Source: Paraburkholderia madseniana (lineage in GTDB: Bacteria > Pseudomonadota > Gammaproteobacteria > Burkholderiales > Burkholderiaceae). Taken from it: a DNA stretch of 64,000 nucleotides. This document shows positions 60,093-64,000 of the stretch, in pieces. Position numbers and translations under genes: made by a program. The notes under the pieces are model-generated. The model ran no database searches, was not told the DNA's origin, and saw nothing but the letters and a program-made list of their open reading frames with translations. How positions within the stretch are numbered: position 1 is the stretch's first letter; every line of letters starts with the position of its first letter. The DNA lies in the NCBI RefSeq assembly GCF_009690905.1, contig NZ_VOSW01000041.1, positions 21,021 to 85,020 on the forward strand, in the 5' to 3' direction.

Positions 60093-61508
60093 ATGGATAC
60101 GGCGAATTTTGCGCAGCAAAGAAGAACGATACCGGGGTTGCAAAGCCTGATCGCGCGCTTGCTCGACGTGATGCTCGTCGTCGCCGGGGCGGTGGCCGCT
60201 TCGCAAGTGCGATTTGAAGATCTCATGCAAAGCCGTATCGATACCGCCTTCGTTGCGTTTGCTGCGGCGTTTACGTTGGTTCTGTTCCCCGCATTCGGCG
60301 TGTACGGCTCATGGCGTGGACGGGCAATGCTGCGCATGGCCGGTCAGGTATCGCTAGCGTGGTTCGTGGTTCAAGGCTGTGGTCTCGCACTGATGTTCTC
60401 GCTGCATCGTACGGATTTCATCTCGCGCCTCTGGTTTGCCTATTGGATGGCAATGACGGGCGGTGCGCTGATTGGGTCGCGTCTCGCTGTGCGCGCCGTG
60501 CTTGCACGCGTCCGGCACGCGGGGATGAATCTCCGCCGGGTTGCGGTGGTGGGATGCGGGTCGCATTGCCACCAGGTCGTGCGCAATATTGAGGGCTCGA
60601 CGACTAGTGGATTTCGTGCAGTGGCGGCCTTTGATGTGCGGCCGGTGATGGGGACGATAGGTTCAGGTGTGCCGGTGTACGACGACATCACCAAGTTCGC
60701 CGCCTACGTGAGATCCAACGATGTGCAGGAGTTGTGGCTTGCGTTACCGCTTTCCGAGGAACGCACGCTGTCGCGCTTTGTGGCTGAGTTTCGCGACGAC
60801 CTCGTGAACGTGCGCTTTGTACCTGATATGCGCAGCGTTGCGCTGTTCGATAGCGGCATGATCGATCTGATCGGAATGCCTGCGATCAACCTGGTTGCAT
60901 CGCCGGTGCCGGCTCGCGCCTTGGTGAAGAAAGAGATTTTCGATCGCGCGTTCGCCGCTTGCGCGCTGGTTGCGCTTGCCCCGGTGCTGATCGCGATTGC
61001 GATTGCCGTCAAGCTGTCTTCGCGTGGACCCGTGTTCTTCACGCAGAAGCGCAAGGGTGCGGATGGACGCATCTTCAAGATCTATAAGTTTCGCTCGATG
61101 CGTCCTCACGCCGTAGAAACGGGCGTGGTGAAACAGGCCACGCGAGGGGATCCGCGTATTACGCGAGTGGGTGCGTTTCTCAGACGTACTAGCCTGGATG
61201 AGTTGCCGCAGTTCTTCAATGTACTGCGCGGCGATATGTCGGTAGTGGGGCCGCGGCCTCATGCGATTGAACACGACGAGCTTTATCAGAAAGTGGTGAA
61301 CGGCTACATCCATCGGTACCGGATAAAGCCGGGGATCACAGGATGGGCACAGATCAACGGATTCAGAGGGGAGACAGACCGGATCGAAAAGATGCAAGGA
61401 CGCGTCGAACACGATCTGTATTACCTGCGCAATTGGTCGTTCGGGCTCGACATGCGGATTGTTGCGGCGACGATAGCGAAGGGTCTGGTTCATAGCAACG
61501 CGTACTGA
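60093..61508 (+). CDS. Undecaprenyl-phosphate glucose phosphotransferase (WcaJ/BceB-like)
   Basis: Initiating glycosyltransferase that loads the first sugar phosphate on undecaprenyl phosphate for exopolysaccharide synthesis. 471 residues from ATG 60093 (GGGGGATAA ahead). Four N-terminal helices, a CoA-binding-like soluble domain (RRVAVVGCGSHCHQVVRNIE), a fifth helix, and the catalytic sugar-transferase domain: KLSSRGPVFFTQKRKGADGR IFKIYKFRSM, LRRTSLDELPQFFNVLRGDM and SVVGPRPHAIEHDELY, KPGITGWAQINGFRG. First gene of the operon. Confidence 0.94.
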   Translation: MDTANFAQQRRTIPGLQSLIARLLDVMLVVAGAVAASQVRFEDLMQSRIDTAFVAFAAAFTLVLFPAFGVYGSWRGRAMLRMAGQVSLAWFVVQGCGLALMFSLHRTDFISRLWFAYWMAMTGGALIGSRLAVRAVLARVRHAGMNLRRVAVVGCGSHCHQVVRNIEGSTTSGFRAVAAFDVRPVMGTIGSGVPVYDDITKFAAYVRSNDVQELWLALPLSEERTLSRFVAEFRDDLVNVRFVPDMRSVALFDSGMIDLIGMPAINLVASPVPARALVKKEIFDRAFAACALVALAPVLIAIAIAVKLSSRGPVFFTQKRKGADGRIFKIYKFRSMRPHAVETGVVKQATRGDPRITRVGAFLRRTSLDELPQFFNVLRGDMSVVGPRPHAIEHDELYQKVVNGYIHRYRIKPGITGWAQINGFRGETDRIEKMQGRVEHDLYYLRNWSFGLDMRIVAATIAKGLVHSNAY

Positions 61509-61531
61509 CACCTGCACACAATAAAAAACAC

Positions 61532-63907
61532 ATGGCCATGAAATTACGCGGACAACAACCCCGATCGGCGCCGAGCGCGTTGACGCTTGCTGCAGCCTTA
61601 GCGTTTTCCGCTTCGGCGCACGCGGCCGACCCTGCGCTCAATGCACTCGGGCAGGCGGGCGGTTTGGTCATTCCGTATGCGTTTGCACTGCCCGAAGGGA
61701 TGGTGGAGGCGCAGTACAACAACTACATCGATCCGCGCTACGGGAAGAAAGCGACGGGCGCGCAAATGTATTGGGGCGCGGTGGGGTTGCTGCCTTATGT
61801 GGAGTTCTCCGGCGGACTCGCCAATTACCCGGCTGATGTCCACGCGCCATTCAGCGGCGCCGACCACTTCCTGTTTCGTCACCTGATGGGTGATGTCAAG
61901 CTCGAAGTACCGAAGTTCTTCAAGTATCAGCCGAGCATTGCGTTCGGTGTGACCGACATTGGCGGCCAGACGCATTTCTTCCGTTCGAAGTACGGCGTGG
62001 TGTCGCAAGCATTTGGACCGGTGACGTTGACCGCCGGTTACGGCCAGGGCGATCGCCTCGATGGTTTGTTCGGCGGCGCGCAGGTCTCGCTGTGGAACAC
62101 GGGCTTGTCGCTGCTTGCAGAAGACGATTCGAAGACGCCTTACGCCGGCGTGCGCTATCAGTCTCCGCGGATTAGCTGGCTCGCCGATGCGAACGTGATC
62201 GGCACGTTCATGCGTTCGATCCGCTCGACGGACGGTGTGTCGCCGCGGACGTCGTTCTCGGTGGGCATTCAGATTCCGCTGGGCAAACGCTTTAGCAGTG
62301 CGCGGTGTGCAGACGGTTTGTGCGAGGGCCCGCAGGTGCCGGTCGCGCAGACTGCGGATGCCAACGATGACGGTCCCATCCGTCTCGCCAGCCTGCAACC
62401 GGTGGATATGCGTGCCGCCACAGTCAACAACAATGCGCTGGCTGCGGCACCGATTACGTATGTGCCACCGCTGCAGTCGTATGCGTCTGTGATGCTGAGT
62501 GATGTGACGGCCAAATCGTCGGACGCGCAGTCTCCCGCTATTCCAGAGGCGCTGGACACCTCCGCGCTCGATGAAATCGCCGCGCAACTCTTTGCCGCCG
62601 GCCTCGAGCGTGTGCGTGTCGGGATGAGCGGTCGCGATCTGGTTGTTGAGTACGAGAACCACCGCTACAACCAGAACGAAGCCGACGCGCTCGGCATTGC
62701 GCTTGGCGTGGCAAGCGTGAATGCGCCGCACGGGACGGACAAGATTCACGTGGTGATCAAGAAGGCCAATGAGCCGTTAGGCGAAGTCATTGTCGATCGC
62801 GATGCGTTTGCGCAGTTCGTTGCGGGCGGTGCGCCGACGGCCGCAAGCGCGTCAATGACGATGCGCACGCGTCCGACTTACGACGCGGATTCGATCGCAT
62901 GGCATGGCAACGAGCATACGCATGGGCTGACGCGGATTCAGATCGAACCGATCGTCAGTTACCTGTACGGCACCGAGTACGGCAACTTCGACATTTCGCT
63001 CGGCGCCAACATTGAAGGGTTCGTGCCGTTGTGGCGCGGCGCGGAGTTGTACGCGAGTTATATCGCGCCGATCTACAACACGAAGAACATGGACGAAGGC
63101 CGTGTGTTCAGCAATTACCGCCTGCGCGGCGGCCTGAACGCGGTCGCATTGGCACAAAGCTTCTGGATCATTCCGCAAGTGTTCAACGTGGCATCGGTCG
63201 GCAAGTTCGATTACTCGTACGTGGGTGTGCAAAACGAAACAACGGTCTTCGTGCCGGGCCGTCCTGACCTGATCCGCTTGCGGCTTGCCTATTTGCACCA
63301 TGAGCCGGGCCATGACGAATTGCCGGGTGTGAAGAATGCCGAGCTGACTTACCGCTGGGTGCAGCCGTCCTGGAAGCTGTGGATCGAAGCGGGCGTGGCG
63401 CGTTTTGTGGGTGGAGACAAGGGACCGGTCGCGACGCTGACGCGCTGGTTCGACGACGTTTCGGTGAGCGTGCACGGCGAACATAGCGGGCAGGGCACGT
63501 TTGTGGGCGCAGCAATCAGCTTCCCGCTGACGTTGCGCCAGGGCATGAAGCCGGGGATCAGTCAGGTTTATGGCTCGGAACAGTTCGGGCTTGATTTCCG
63601 CACGCGGGTGGGATCGACGAATTATCTGTCGGCCAATGGAGCGGAGAACATGACCTTCCCGTACAGCACGCAGCAGTTCCTGCTGAATCAGGGCCGCTTT
63701 AGCGGCGAGTACTTCTCGACCCAGCTTTACCGGATGCGTGATGCGTACCTGCGTTATGGGCGCCCCGGTAGTGGCGAAACGAAGCCGAAGCCGCAAGCGG
63801 GTGTACCGGCTGTATCGACGGGCGCTGCGCTTTCACATGGCGTCTGCGGAAACGGTTTGCAGGGTGTAAGCGACGGACGGGCGCTGGTGCCGGTCAATTG
63901 TGAATGA
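61532..63907 (+). CDS. YjbH-domain exopolysaccharide biosynthesis outer-membrane protein
   Basis: 791 residues with a signal peptide (SALTLAAALAFSASAHAADP). N-terminal part LNALGQAGGLVIPYAFALPE GMVEAQYNNY and FGVTDIGGQTHFF are the YjbH lipoprotein/porin-like pattern. The middle has LFAAGLERVRVGMSGRDLVV, and the C-terminal half is beta-barrel-like (QIEPIVSYLYGTEYGNFDIS; FVGAAISFPLTLRQGMKP). Likely outer-membrane part of polymer export. It begins 23 bases after the initiating transferase. Confidence 0.9.
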   Translation: MAMKLRGQQPRSAPSALTLAAALAFSASAHAADPALNALGQAGGLVIPYAFALPEGMVEAQYNNYIDPRYGKKATGAQMYWGAVGLLPYVEFSGGLANYPADVHAPFSGADHFLFRHLMGDVKLEVPKFFKYQPSIAFGVTDIGGQTHFFRSKYGVVSQAFGPVTLTAGYGQGDRLDGLFGGAQVSLWNTGLSLLAEDDSKTPYAGVRYQSPRISWLADANVIGTFMRSIRSTDGVSPRTSFSVGIQIPLGKRFSSARCADGLCEGPQVPVAQTADANDDGPIRLASLQPVDMRAATVNNNALAAAPITYVPPLQSYASVMLSDVTAKSSDAQSPAIPEALDTSALDEIAAQLFAAGLERVRVGMSGRDLVVEYENHRYNQNEADALGIALGVASVNAPHGTDKIHVVIKKANEPLGEVIVDRDAFAQFVAGGAPTAASASMTMRTRPTYDADSIAWHGNEHTHGLTRIQIEPIVSYLYGTEYGNFDISLGANIEGFVPLWRGAELYASYIAPIYNTKNMDEGRVFSNYRLRGGLNAVALAQSFWIIPQVFNVASVGKFDYSYVGVQNETTVFVPGRPDLIRLRLAYLHHEPGHDELPGVKNAELTYRWVQPSWKLWIEAGVARFVGGDKGPVATLTRWFDDVSVSVHGEHSGQGTFVGAAISFPLTLRQGMKPGISQVYGSEQFGLDFRTRVGSTNYLSANGAENMTFPYSTQQFLLNQGRFSGEYFSTQLYRMRDAYLRYGRPGSGETKPKPQAGVPAVSTGAALSHGVCGNGLQGVSDGRALVPVNCE

Positions 63908-63926
63908 CTTTCTTTGGAGATAGGCG

Positions 63927-64000
63927 ATGAAGCTTCTAAACGGCGCCACGCTGCGCACGCTGCAGTTCGGATCGATAGTGCTTGCGACCAGTGCGCTGGT
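63927..64000 (+). CDS. Next exopolysaccharide-operon gene (cut by window end)
   Basis: ATG 63927 preceded by TTGGAGATA. The first ~24 residues (MKLLNGATLRTLQFGSIVLA) look like a signal peptide, so an exported protein, perhaps the next export component. Too little remains to name it. Confidence 0.6.
   Translation, partial: MKLLNGATLRTLQFGSIVLATSAL

Noticed and set aside
59278..60337. Open frames in the exopolysaccharide leader
   Set aside because: No start signals and no conserved motifs; the region looks regulatory.
1..64000. CRISPR arrays, tRNA or rRNA genes and intact insertion sequences
   Set aside because: No regularly spaced short repeats, cloverleaf sequences with CCA ends or transposase genes were recognised on either strand.

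Overview
High-GC DNA with the gene content and codon use of the Burkholderiaceae, most like Paraburkholderia. Pointers are a Tad/Flp pilus operon, Burkholderia-type small proteins (DUF2917, DUF2783, DUF4148-like, DUF3309), trehalose-6-phosphate synthase, an exopolysaccharide locus and remnants of poly-3-hydroxybutyrate (PHB) depolymerisation genes. No rRNA, tRNA, CRISPR array or intact insertion sequence was seen. Species cannot be fixed from the sequence alone.

Layout. 1-7781 (minus): Tad pilus operon in the order flp, cpaA, cpaB, secretin, lipoprotein, cpaE, tadA, tadB, tadC, with tadC cut by the window edge. 8396-11942: decayed PHB-degradation locus, a deleted PHB depolymerase and the first part of a 3HB-oligomer hydrolase, either side of a secreted beta-propeller protein. 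12065-13502: ubiquitin-like sulfur-carrier protein plus Asp-box propeller. 13531-22033: accessory region with frameshifted genes, a condensation-domain remnant and two inverted copies of a ~140-bp repeat that enclose a FAD/NAD(P) protein, AraC and HxlR regulators and an FMN reductase. 22034-28400: divergent sugar ABC transporter locus with a dehydrogenase and an RpiR regulator. 28450-29487: MerR-like regulator fused to a P-loop domain.

29625-35480 is the most interesting region: an orphan type VI secretion VgrG with a ~330-residue C-terminal extension carrying an HESRH zinc-peptidase-like motif. It is followed by a periplasmic immunity-like gene, a displaced toxin tail and a second immunity-like gene. 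35920-37458 is a Fic protein behind an array of six CGATTA boxes. 37673-44181: two IclR regulators divergent from an aromatic-type catabolic operon (MBL-fold protein, FAD monooxygenase, DUF2783, MFS). 44263-47164: a phosphopantetheinyl transferase convergent with a Fur-box operon (nitroreductase, unknown protein, degenerate transferase-like protein). 47349-51291: MFS, FMN-dependent alpha-hydroxyacid dehydrogenase, otsA. 51632-59176: housekeeping and stress genes, a winged-helix/TPR regulator overlapping an MFS gene, and several very small proteins. 59662-64000: start of an exopolysaccharide operon behind a sigma-54-type promoter.

The recurring themes are surface structures (Tad pilus, exopolysaccharide), contact competition (VgrG effector) and carbon or iron scavenging. 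Function calls come from reading protein motifs only; no database search was run.
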